Part shown: piece after piece, positions 22,612 to 29,852 of the stretch | Layout: every line of letters starts with the position of its first letter | How positions within the stretch are numbered: position 1 is the stretch's first letter | Virus record (IMG/VR): IMGVR_UViG_3300020201_000077 | Coordinates: 1-30,331 of that record | Direction: 5' to 3' (one strand) | Origin: a virus | DNA length: 30,331 nucleotides | Program-made: the position numbers and the translations under genes | Notes under the pieces: model-generated | Databases searched by the model: none | The model's input: the letters and a program-made list of their open reading frames with translations, nothing else | Told to the model about the DNA's origin: nothing

Positions 22612-22650
22612 ATGCCTTATACAGACAAACAAAAGAATAAAATAATATAA
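22612..22650 (+). CDS. 12-codon ORF before groES
   Basis: MPYTDKQKNKII, ending exactly at the groES ATG. The start resembles the N-terminus of some HNH endonucleases (MPYKD...KQ), so it may be a remnant. It could also be a coupling ORF or chance. Confidence 0.2.
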   Translation: MPYTDKQKNKII

Positions 22651-22896
22651 ATGAAATTCACGCCATTAAACAACCGAATACTTGTAAAACCAGACGTTGT
22701 ACCAAATGAGACAAAGAGTGGTATCCTGCTTGGTAATGTAAGCGAGAAGCCAGCAACAGGAACAGTAATAGTTGGAGGACAGCTTGTAAAGGAGGGTGAC
22801 AGCATCCTTTTTTCTAAGTTTGGGTTTGATGAAACAGAGATAGACAAACAAATTTATTATGTGGTCGCAGAACATAACGTGTTAGGAATAAACTAA
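22651..22896 (+). CDS. groES: Phage co-chaperonin GroES
   Basis: 81 residues, shorter than the host's roughly 97. GroES forms a seven-subunit lid on GroEL. The N-terminal strand FTPLNNRILVKP is typical, the mobile loop (17-33) keeps a hydrophobic tripeptide (GILL at 24-27) matching the IVL that docks on the apical domain, and the C-terminal half (GTVIVGG, LVKEGDSILFSKFG, YYVVAEHNVLGI) matches the barrel. The roof loop is shortened. It lies 2.5 kb from groEL, separated by terminase genes, and overlaps the portal start by one base, so it is made together with head proteins. Confidence 0.9.
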   Translation: MKFTPLNNRILVKPDVVPNETKSGILLGNVSEKPATGTVIVGGQLVKEGDSILFSKFGFDETEIDKQIYYVVAEHNVLGIN

Positions 22897-24704
22897 TGGA
22901 AGACCAAGACAAAGACATTTTCAATTACATAGTGGCTCAAGAAGCTAACTATAAACAACCAATACCAATAAATGATGTATGGAATTGGTCAATGAAAGAC
23001 CACATCAAGACCAGTGACCTATACTTGAACTCACAGTTACTAACAGGCAAGAGTGATTTTAAGCCTGTAAAGAACATTACACGCCCTATTCTTAATCTTC
23101 AGCATAGAACAGAAGACTTGGAACTAAAGGATGTCCAAATCTATGTGGATAGCCCTGAGTTATATCACCTCTCCTTTCTTGTTAAGAAATACCACGATGA
23201 CATCTTCGTTCAAGAAAATGACCTTGATACATACTTTGATGAACTCAATGTCTCTAGGATAGACTTCGGGGGTGGACTATCAAAGAAAATGAGCAAAGCT
23301 AGACCAGAGCTAGTACCTTTGCAGTCTATTGCATTTTGTGACCAGACAGACATTCTTTCAGGTCCTATTGGTATCAGACATTATTTCTCACCAGACCAGT
23401 TAATGGATATGAAGAAAGTGGGCTGGGGTGATGAAAAGAATGGAGCAACCATAAGCGTAGAGGAACTGATTACATTATCTCGCTCAGAGAAGAAGAACGA
23501 CAACACCGATGGGCAAATAGCCAAGACTACAGGGCGGTACATTGAGATATTTGAAGTACATGGGAACCTGCCTAAAAGGTTTGCAGACCCCACAGATGAC
23601 TCAGGAGAATACGAAACCCAAATCTTTATAGTTGGTTTCTATCAAAAGAAAGGAAGTATGGATAAGCAAGGAGTCACACTATTTACAAAGGCAGAAAATA
23701 CAAGCCCATTCAAGTTTATTAAAAGAGACCCAGTGTATGGGCGAGCATTAGGCTTCGGAGGTGCAGAAGAACTGTTCGAGGCTCAAGTGTGGATAAACTA
23801 TGACATGATTCGTATGCAAGCTATGTTAGACGCTGCTTCGATAACAATCCTTAAAGCTATTGGTCCAAATAGTCAAAAGGTAGCAGGGCAAAAGCTAACA
23901 GACCTTGAAAACCTTGAAATATTAGATTTAGGAGAGGGTGGAGACTTGGGGCAAGTTGATACATTCCCAAGAAATATGCAGTTGTTTGATAACTCAGTCC
24001 AGCAATGGGAAGCACACGCACAACAAATGGGTGCAGCTAATGACGCTATTATGGGAAACAGCCCAGCATCAGGAACACCATTCAAGCTACAAGAGCTTGT
24101 TACATCAGAAGCACACGGACTGCACGAATACCGAAGAGGACAGTTTGCTAAGCACATCGAAGAAATATACAAAGACTGGATTGTCCCACATATCCAGAAG
24201 AAAATAACAGAAGGGTATAAATTCCTATCAGAGCTATCACTTGAGGAGTTGCAATATGTAGGAGAAATGCTCGCAAATAACGAAGCAAACAAAAGACTGA
24301 AAGACATGGTACTAGCAGGAGAAGAAGTTACACCAGATATTCAGAAAACTATGATGGAACTTATCATGTTGGACTTCAAGAAGAAAGGGAGTAAACACTT
24401 TATAGAGATACTCAAAGGAGAATTTAAGAAAGCAACATTGTCAGTGAAGGTATCAGTGAAAGGTAAGACAAAAGACTTAGCAGGAAGAACAGATAAGCTA
24501 GTCAATATCTTTAGAGAAATTATCGTTAATCCAGCAGTGCTAACAATCCCAGCAATCGCTAAGATATTCAACGACATCCTAGAGTCATCAGGACTAGACC
24601 CAGCAGACTTCTCAGGGATTACCAAAGAGCAATTACAAGCAACACAGCCTCAGCCAACTGAGCAACCTGTAACACAAAATACCGATGGACAAGTCAGCAT
24701 TTAA
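22896..24704 (+). CDS. Portal protein
   Basis: 602 residues, in portal size range, placed after terminase and before scaffold. Portals form a 12-subunit ring through which DNA passes. Features that fit are the N-terminal SDLYLNSQLLTGKSDF stretch, a beta-rich wing with EVHGNLP and QIFIVGFYQK, long C-terminal helices (YRRGQFAKHIEEIYKDWIVP; LQYVGEMLANNEANKRLKDM) and a Pro/Gln-rich tail. The call depends largely on position and architecture. The groES stop and this start share a base. Confidence 0.82.
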   Translation: MEDQDKDIFNYIVAQEANYKQPIPINDVWNWSMKDHIKTSDLYLNSQLLTGKSDFKPVKNITRPILNLQHRTEDLELKDVQIYVDSPELYHLSFLVKKYHDDIFVQENDLDTYFDELNVSRIDFGGGLSKKMSKARPELVPLQSIAFCDQTDILSGPIGIRHYFSPDQLMDMKKVGWGDEKNGATISVEELITLSRSEKKNDNTDGQIAKTTGRYIEIFEVHGNLPKRFADPTDDSGEYETQIFIVGFYQKKGSMDKQGVTLFTKAENTSPFKFIKRDPVYGRALGFGGAEELFEAQVWINYDMIRMQAMLDAASITILKAIGPNSQKVAGQKLTDLENLEILDLGEGGDLGQVDTFPRNMQLFDNSVQQWEAHAQQMGAANDAIMGNSPASGTPFKLQELVTSEAHGLHEYRRGQFAKHIEEIYKDWIVPHIQKKITEGYKFLSELSLEELQYVGEMLANNEANKRLKDMVLAGEEVTPDIQKTMMELIMLDFKKKGSKHFIEILKGEFKKATLSVKVSVKGKTKDLAGRTDKLVNIFREIIVNPAVLTIPAIAKIFNDILESSGLDPADFSGITKEQLQATQPQPTEQPVTQNTDGQVSI

Positions 24705-24924
24705 ACTAATAGCAGACAATAAAAACCTCTTTGACTTATTAAAGCTTGCGTTGCTTTCTAAGTTTGATATAATTACAACAACAGACACAAAAGATGACTT
24801 AATTCTCGGACAAATACTAAGGTCGAGTCTGACAGGTAAACAAAAAATAGAGGAGCTTTTTAAAGAAATAGAAGGCTACAAAACAAAAGCACCAGAAGAT
24901 ATAAAAATAAATCAAGCTAGATAA
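24685..24924 (+). CDS. Small hypothetical protein between portal and scaffold
   Basis: 79 residues, overlapping the portal end by 20 bases. Helical and charged (KNLFDLLKLALLSKFDIITT, KIEELFKEIEGYKTKAPED). Possibly a minor head protein; unknown. Confidence 0.5.
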   Translation: MDKSAFKLIADNKNLFDLLKLALLSKFDIITTTDTKDDLILGQILRSSLTGKQKIEELFKEIEGYKTKAPEDIKINQAR

Positions 24925-24995
24925 ACAAGGTTATTCTACCTTTCAAAAGGGAAACTTAATAATTATTCTTTTAATAAAGAAAACAAATAACAGTT

Positions 24996-25544
24996 ATGAA
25001 TACTGAAGAAAACAATCAAAACGAAGAAGTAGAGACACCAGAAGTAGAACTAGAGCTTGAAGTAGAGGAAGAAGAAAAAATAACCATGTCTAAGTCAGAA
25101 TGGGAAAAGTTTCAACAGACTCAAGGCTCACTCAAAAGGCAAGTCAAGGAACTGAGAAAATCCAGTGAACCTAACGAACCTAAAGAGACTTCATCAAACG
25201 AACTGAATGACACACAGCTCAATTATCTAGACGTGAAAGGTATATATGAGCCTGAAGACTTAAAAATTGTAGAGACCTTTGTTCAAAAGACAGGTAAAAA
25301 TGTCCGAGAAGCTCTCAAAGATGATTATGTCACAGCTAAACTTTCCTCTAATAAAACAGCCAGAGAAGTTCAAGAAGCAATGCCAAGCGGAAGTAAGCGA
25401 GGAGGTAACCAATCAGGAGACCTAGCCTCAGCAGTTGCGAAGTACGAAGCAACAGGAGTGTTACCAACAGACTTTAAAACAAGGTCAGAGGTTATCAACG
25501 CTTTTGTAAGCAAAGGACATAACAATAAACCAAGCTGGCAGTAG
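24996..25544 (+). CDS. Scaffold protein
   Basis: 182 residues with an extremely acidic first 30 (EEVETPEVELELEVEEEEK), a Lys-rich coiled segment (QGSLKRQVKELRKSSEPNEP) and a helical C-terminus. High charge, low complexity and location just before the major capsid gene are typical of scaffolds that guide prohead assembly. No protease gene is visible nearby. Confidence 0.7.
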   Translation: MNTEENNQNEEVETPEVELELEVEEEEKITMSKSEWEKFQQTQGSLKRQVKELRKSSEPNEPKETSSNELNDTQLNYLDVKGIYEPEDLKIVETFVQKTGKNVREALKDDYVTAKLSSNKTAREVQEAMPSGSKRGGNQSGDLASAVAKYEATGVLPTDFKTRSEVINAFVSKGHNNKPSWQ

Positions 25545-25610
25545 CCTCAAGTTCGTTTAATTATTAAGAATTAAACAAACAACAGCTCTTTAACAATTTA
25601 GGTTCATGGA

Positions 25611-25639
25611 TTGCTTTATGAAGCGGTATGGGATATAAT
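25611..25639 (+). promoter_or_regulatory. Leaderless promoter of the HNH gene
   Basis: TTGCTT, a 17-base spacer and a perfect TATAAT (25634-639). The ATG at 25646 follows after six bases. An 8-bp AT-rich hairpin (25555-562 with 25569-576) lies upstream. This lets the endonuclease be made apart from capsid transcription. Confidence 0.7.
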
Positions 25640-25645
25640 TATCTT

Positions 25646-26278
25646 ATGCCAAAAGGAATTTATCTTCACAAACCAGAAAACTATCCACCATCTCGCAAAG
25701 GCTCTAAGCTCTCAAAAGAACATTTAGAAGCCTTGAGAGTCGCAAACTTAGGGAATAAACATTCTCTAGGGAAAAAGGATTCAGAGGAAACTCGAAGACT
25801 TAAAAGCGTAAACTCAGCAAGACATTGGCTAGGTAAAAAAAGACCTTTAGTGTCTAACGAGACTAAGGACAAGATGAGTAAGTCTCTGAAAGGTCACAAG
25901 GTTTCTGAATACACACGACAACGAGTGAGCAGTCTTTCAAAAGGTAAGTTTGGGAGACAGCATCATTGTTGGGTAGAAGATAAAAAAAGACCGCTCCAGA
26001 AAGCAATCCGTGAAATCTTTAAGTATGTAGAATGGAGAAAGACCATATTCACAAGAGATAATTATACTTGCGTGTTATGTGGGACGACAGGATATGTAGA
26101 AGCAGACCATTGCCCGACTCGTTTTGTGGATATATTGAAACAGAATAAGATTGAAACTATAGACGAAGCAATAAAATGCGAACAACTATGGGATACAGGA
26201 AATGGAAGAACTTTATGCAAACCTTGCCATCTTAAGACTATTACTTGGGGACGAAAACCTAGATTGCAAAAGAAATAA
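25646..26278 (+). CDS. HNH homing endonuclease beside the capsid intron
   Basis: 210 residues from the ATG at 25646, chosen because it lies one expected step after the -10; an upstream ATG at 25628 is within the promoter. Residues 20-105 hold NUMOD3-type DNA-binding repeats (SKLSKEHLEALRVANLGNKH, SNETKDKMSKSLKGHK). The HNH zinc finger follows: C142/C145, D154-H155, N186 and C191/C194/H195. It cuts one DNA site to start gene conversion. It ends eight bases before the capsid ATG, outside the intron, rather than inside as in most mobile introns. Confidence 0.9.
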   Translation: MPKGIYLHKPENYPPSRKGSKLSKEHLEALRVANLGNKHSLGKKDSEETRRLKSVNSARHWLGKKRPLVSNETKDKMSKSLKGHKVSEYTRQRVSSLSKGKFGRQHHCWVEDKKRPLQKAIREIFKYVEWRKTIFTRDNYTCVLCGTTGYVEADHCPTRFVDILKQNKIETIDEAIKCEQLWDTGNGRTLCKPCHLKTITWGRKPRLQKK

Positions 26279-26286
26279 AAAACAAT

Positions 26287-27385
26287 ATGGCTTAACCTCA
26301 GGGTCATATAAAATCTTCTCTGATTGACTTGGAAGTCCAGAAGTGGACGACAGGGCGGAAGCGAAAGCACCGTGAACGACTAAGCGAGAAGACACTGAAA
26401 GGTGAAGCGATAGTCTGCTCTACGATATAACAAAAGAAGTCGTAGAAATGGATAGAAATAATCCATTCCCCGAAAGGGAGTAACAACAAGGAATACAATA
26501 ATCTATCAAGCACTTTGGGAAAACAAGCTCGCACAGCGACTTGACAGACCACAAAACTGGAAAGAGGTTAACGATGTAGTCTACTCAGACGCACAGACTT
26601 ACAACTTTCCTTTAGTTTCACAAGCAAACGAACCAGCAGTTGCAACTCTTACAAACACCGCAGCAGGACGTTCAACACTTTCTAACGTTATTCCTTTCAT
26701 TGACGTTACAGAGACAAACCAAACTCTATCAATCGTAACAGCTGAAATTGACTCAGTGTACCTAGACTACGCTGACCAAGCTCAATCTAACTACGCTAAG
26801 ATGGCAGAAATGGGTAATCTTCTAGGAAAGAAAATCGGAGAGCGAGCAGAAGCTATCTCACTTGGTAACCACGCAGCTTGGACTAACATCGGAGACGTAG
26901 GAGCAGGAGCAGTAGGACTTTCAACAACAACACTTACAGTAACAGCATCAAACGTTGACGACATCGTTCGAGGAATTATTGAACAAGTGTATGTAGCTAA
27001 CGGATTCAACCTTTACAAAGAAAAGGGTGGATTTATCACATGGAGACCAGCAGACTGGACTTTCATGACACAATTCATGCAAGCTAACGGATTCAATATG
27101 GCCGACTCATCTCTAAAGGATGGAGCATCTATTGGAGTTGATTATCTTGGATTGTACCACTACGTTTCAACAGCTCATACAGCACAGCACTTGTTTGCAG
27201 GTATACGAGGCGTACAAAAACTAGGTATTCTAAAGAGTACTTATGGTCGAACTTATGTAAATGAAATGCCAGCTTCTTCAACAGCAGGCTCACTTTCAGG
27301 TACACAAATCCACACACGTCTCGATTACGGACTACTTGTCCCAACTAACCTTCTTCCAACTATATTTGATGTAAATGTCGCATAA
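26287..27385 (+). CDS. Major capsid protein, interrupted by a group I intron
   Basis: Two exons: 26287-26292 (ATG GCT) and 26492-27385, giving 299 residues that begin MANTIIYQALWENKLAQRL. The MANT start and the following QNWKEVNDVVYSDAQTYNFP, then VIPFIDVTETNQTLSIVTAE, fit phage coat proteins of the HK97 fold, and position between scaffold and decoration genes supports this. In unspliced RNA the third codon is TAA, so no capsid is made. A shorter GTG start at 26756 would drop the first 92 residues and is rejected. Codons are rich in aac, gac and atc, as usual for highly expressed genes. Confidence 0.88.
26293..26491 (+). ncRNA. Compact self-splicing group I intron (199 bases)
   Basis: P1: exon and intron bases 26285-292 pair with 26302-309 through 8 bp with U-G at the splice site. 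P3: TCTTCTC (26314-320) with GAGAAGA (26386-392). A GNRA loop GCGAAAGC marks P5. P7: GACTA (26378-382) with TAGTC (26411-415) in the conserved R and S contexts (GAACGACTAA; GATAGTC). P8: CACT-GAAA-GGTG (26393-404). P9 to P9.2: CTACGA with TCGTAG (26420-425/440-445), ATGGAT with ATCCAT (26448-453/461-466), TCCC with GGGA (26467-470/476-479). The terminal G is 26491. There is no ORF inside. Confidence 0.92.
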
Positions 27386-27409
27386 TTTATTAACTAATCT
27401 ATAAAATAT

Positions 27410-27853
27410 ATGGCAACATCAAAATTCGCAGCAAGTTTAGAACGACAAACAGCAAGACTATCGCCAGAGTTCGGGTCATTGCAAGTAGCTAAAGCTATTT
27501 ACAACTTCGCAACAGACGGAGGAGCAGCCTCTCTTATTACTCCAAGAGTAACAACAGGGCTACCAAAAAACGCTATCATCGTAGGAGGAACAGTAAACTC
27601 TACAACAGCTTTTACTTCAGCAGGAGCAGCAACATTGTCAGTAGGAACCTCAGCAGGTTCTTCAGCTACATCTATACTCGGAGTTACAGCAAAAGGATCG
27701 CTTTCGCTTAACGCTGTTATAAATGCAGTACCAACGTTTGCAGGACCAGTAAAGCTGTCAGCAGCAGGTAACGTTACAGTTACTATCGGAACTACAACTG
27801 CAACAGCAGGAGTAGTAGAGATTACATTGTTTTACTTTGTAGCAAACGCTTAG
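27410..27853 (+). CDS. Capsid decoration or head-fibre protein
   Basis: 147 residues, rich in Ala, Gly, Thr and Ser with many beta strands (AIIVGGTVNSTTAFTSAGAA, KLSAAGNVTVTIGTTTATAG) and almost no charges after residue 40. It directly follows the major capsid gene. Such proteins stabilise or decorate the shell. Function inferred from position and composition. Confidence 0.68.
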   Translation: MATSKFAASLERQTARLSPEFGSLQVAKAIYNFATDGGAASLITPRVTTGLPKNAIIVGGTVNSTTAFTSAGAATLSVGTSAGSSATSILGVTAKGSLSLNAVINAVPTFAGPVKLSAAGNVTVTIGTTTATAGVVEITLFYFVANA

Positions 27854-27862
27854 TTTGTTCTC

Positions 27863-27891
27863 ATCCTCAGCCCTTTAAAGAGGGTTGGGAT
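27863..27891 (+). promoter_or_regulatory. Hairpin abutting a start codon
   Basis: ATCC (27863-866) pairs with GGAT (27888-891), C27868 with G87, and AGCCCT (27869-874) with AGGGTT (27881-886), loop of six, so 11 bp with one bulge. It ends inside the TATG at the glycosyltransferase start and has no U-run. It could lower that gene's translation relative to capsid. Confidence 0.45.
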
Positions 27892-28497
27892 ATGAAAAGA
27901 AACACAACACAACCCAAAATAATCATCGCAGTACCTTGTTCTGATTCAATGTCTATGAAGGCTATGACGGCTCATGCTATTGGTTGTACTATTCTCGGAG
28001 CTAAAGACCTCGTCACAGACTTTCTCCTCCGTATATCTTGCGACATAGTCTCATCTCGCACATGGCTAGTAAACGAAGCAATCAAGAACGGAGGTACACA
28101 TATCCTATTTGTAGATTCTGATATGCACTTCAACATGAGTACAGTTCACTCACTACTAGCACACAAAAAAGAAATTGTCGGCACTGAATACAATAAGAGA
28201 AAGTTTCCCCTAGAAGGAACATTTAAACCTATGACCGAAAGAAGTGAAACAGAGCTTTACGAGGCTAATTACGCAGGGATGGGCTGTATGTTGATAGACC
28301 TTTCTATCTTCGAGAAAGAGTGGGTAGATTCTGAAACAGGTAAAAAGCTACCGTGGTTTAACTTTGGGAGAGATTCACAAGGAAACTTGGCAATGGGTGA
28401 AGACGCATTTTTTTCTAACGCTGCAAGGGAGATGGGTATTAAAACCTACATTGACCCTACCATTAAGGTAAGACACCAAGGGGATTATTTTTTTTAG
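27892..28497 (+). CDS. Glycosyltransferase-like protein, GT-A type
   Basis: 201 residues. Features of nucleotide-sugar transferases: N-terminal IIIAVPCSDS strand, the DxD-like FVDSDM (74-78) that binds metal and nucleotide, AGMGCMLIDLSIF, MGEDAFFSNAAREMGI with an acidic catalytic pair (169-171) and a final H195 (VRHQG). It may sugar-modify a phage head protein or a host surface sugar. Its placement in the head module, between decoration and connector genes, favours virion glycosylation. The pattern fits but the substrate is unknown. Confidence 0.8.
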   Translation: MKRNTTQPKIIIAVPCSDSMSMKAMTAHAIGCTILGAKDLVTDFLLRISCDIVSSRTWLVNEAIKNGGTHILFVDSDMHFNMSTVHSLLAHKKEIVGTEYNKRKFPLEGTFKPMTERSETELYEANYAGMGCMLIDLSIFEKEWVDSETGKKLPWFNFGRDSQGNLAMGEDAFFSNAAREMGIKTYIDPTIKVRHQGDYFF

Positions 28498-28500
28498 AAG

Positions 28501-28506
28501 TATAAT
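28501..28506 (+). promoter_or_regulatory. -10 element of the second HNH gene
   Basis: TATAAT, with the ATG at 28515 eight bases after it, leaderless in style. No TGn or clear -35. Confidence 0.5.
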
Positions 28507-28514
28507 AAATATAT

Positions 28515-28937
28515 ATGAAAGGAAAAAAAGGATTTCAAAAAGGACATGGGTGCTTCTGGTCAGAAGAAACAAAGCTGGCATTTTCAATGAAGACAAAAGG
28601 GAAAGTCTTATCAGAAGAACACAAGAAGAATATTGCAGAAGGCAACAAAGACAACAAGTCTGGTTTAATAAATGGTGAGAAAACAAGATTTGGAAACTAC
28701 GGAAGAGTAGGACATAGCTGGACTGGCACAAAGAATGAGTACAGAAGTCTTCACAGGTGGGTGGAAAACATGTTAGGCAAACCTTGTGAGTGTTCACAGT
28801 GTGGTGTAGTGACTTATGGAAGACAAATACATTGGGCTAACAAAAGCAAAGAGTACAAAAAGGTTCTATCTGATTGGGTTAGACTTTGTGCAAAGTGCCA
28901 TTATCAGTATGACTTTTATAAACTAACAACAAATTAA
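28515..28937 (+). CDS. Free-standing HNH endonuclease
   Basis: 140 residues. NUMOD3-like repeats (SEETKLAFSMKTKGKVLSEE) cover 16-45; the HNH zinc module follows with C93/C96 (CECSQC), H106 and C125/C128/H129 (LCAKCH). It sits between the glycosyltransferase and connector genes, tightly packed one base before the latter. It has its own -10 and probably spread as a selfish element without an intron. Confidence 0.85.
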   Translation: MKGKKGFQKGHGCFWSEETKLAFSMKTKGKVLSEEHKKNIAEGNKDNKSGLINGEKTRFGNYGRVGHSWTGTKNEYRSLHRWVENMLGKPCECSQCGVVTYGRQIHWANKSKEYKKVLSDWVRLCAKCHYQYDFYKLTTN

Positions 28938-28938
28938 C

Positions 28939-29658
28939 ATGGCACTAGCATTTTCAGATAGTATAAACGGTTTAGGAATAGTACAGCAAGTACGAAGCTT
29001 TATGCGTGCAGACTCTAACCAGTGGACCACAGCAAAGATAGTGAACTCATGCAACAACTGGCTAGATACGCTCACAGGGTACGCTATAGGGGCGGATAGA
29101 CGCTTCCAATGGGACAACACGAACCACACAGCACTCCCAGAGGGCACTACAACCTTAACTATTGACCAGACAGACTATTCTTTCCTTACAGACCAGCAAG
29201 GCAACAACATCATCACCCTTACAGGTATTTCAATATTAAGAAATGGTATTTATGTACCACTTATGCCAGTAGATAGAAACGACCCTAGTATTGATGCTTC
29301 AACCTTTGGGGTAAATACTGGTGTGGTAACTTACTACGATAAAATTGCAGATAACGTCATCAGACTGGACGCTAAACCAGAGGCAACAGTATCGTTAGGA
29401 CTTAAATTCTTCTTTCAAAGAACCGCTCCTTCTTTTACAGCTTTGGACACAACCAGAACAACAGGATTCTCTCCTTTACTTGATAGAGGATTTGTTATTG
29501 CATCAGCGTATGAGGGGGCTATAACACTTGGGCTATCAAACATGCAAGCTCTTTCAGCAGAAATGCAAAAAGAAGAGAAGAAAATGATTCAATACTTCGA
29601 GGATAGAAACCAAGACGAAGAAAGAATATTGCGACCAATAGGGATAAGCTTTAGATAA
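28939..29658 (+). CDS. Head-tail connector (adaptor) protein
   Basis: 239 residues. An N-terminal helix bundle (LGIVQQVRSFMRADSNQWTT, KIVNSCNNWLDTLTGYAIGA) is followed by beta strands (EGTTTLTIDQTDYSFLTDQQ) and a C-terminal helix (MQKEEKKMIQYFEDRNQDEE). Such helical N-terminus plus beta body proteins bind under the portal. Position after capsid genes and before tail genes fits. Assigned by architecture and synteny. Confidence 0.68.
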   Translation: MALAFSDSINGLGIVQQVRSFMRADSNQWTTAKIVNSCNNWLDTLTGYAIGADRRFQWDNTNHTALPEGTTTLTIDQTDYSFLTDQQGNNIITLTGISILRNGIYVPLMPVDRNDPSIDASTFGVNTGVVTYYDKIADNVIRLDAKPEATVSLGLKFFFQRTAPSFTALDTTRTTGFSPLLDRGFVIASAYEGAITLGLSNMQALSAEMQKEEKKMIQYFEDRNQDEERILRPIGISFR

Positions 29659-29659
29659 T

Positions 29660-29851
29660 ATGTCAATCACAAACACCACAAAACCAAATTCTAGTATCGC
29701 TAACGCAACCAGAGTAGTTTCTTTTGAGACTTTTAATTCTAATACTACAACCTTTGATTCTGAAACTCGTACTTTTGACCAAATGGGAACAACAATGACG
29801 AATACAAGTCGGACATCGTCTACTATCACTAACACTATTAAACCAACATAA
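29660..29851 (+). CDS. Small Thr/Ser/Asn-rich repeat protein
   Basis: 63 residues, about half Thr, Ser or Asn, made of short repeats (NTTTFDSETRTFD). Similar low-complexity proteins occur between connector and tail genes. Probably a minor virion component; function unknown. Confidence 0.5.
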   Translation: MSITNTTKPNSSIANATRVVSFETFNSNTTTFDSETRTFDQMGTTMTNTSRTSSTITNTIKPT

Positions 29852-29852
29852 T

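Noticed and set aside
26756-27385. Capsid gene starting at the GTG at 26756
   Set aside because: The frame is open and coat-like for 88 codons upstream, and splicing to ATGGCT restores a natural MANT start.
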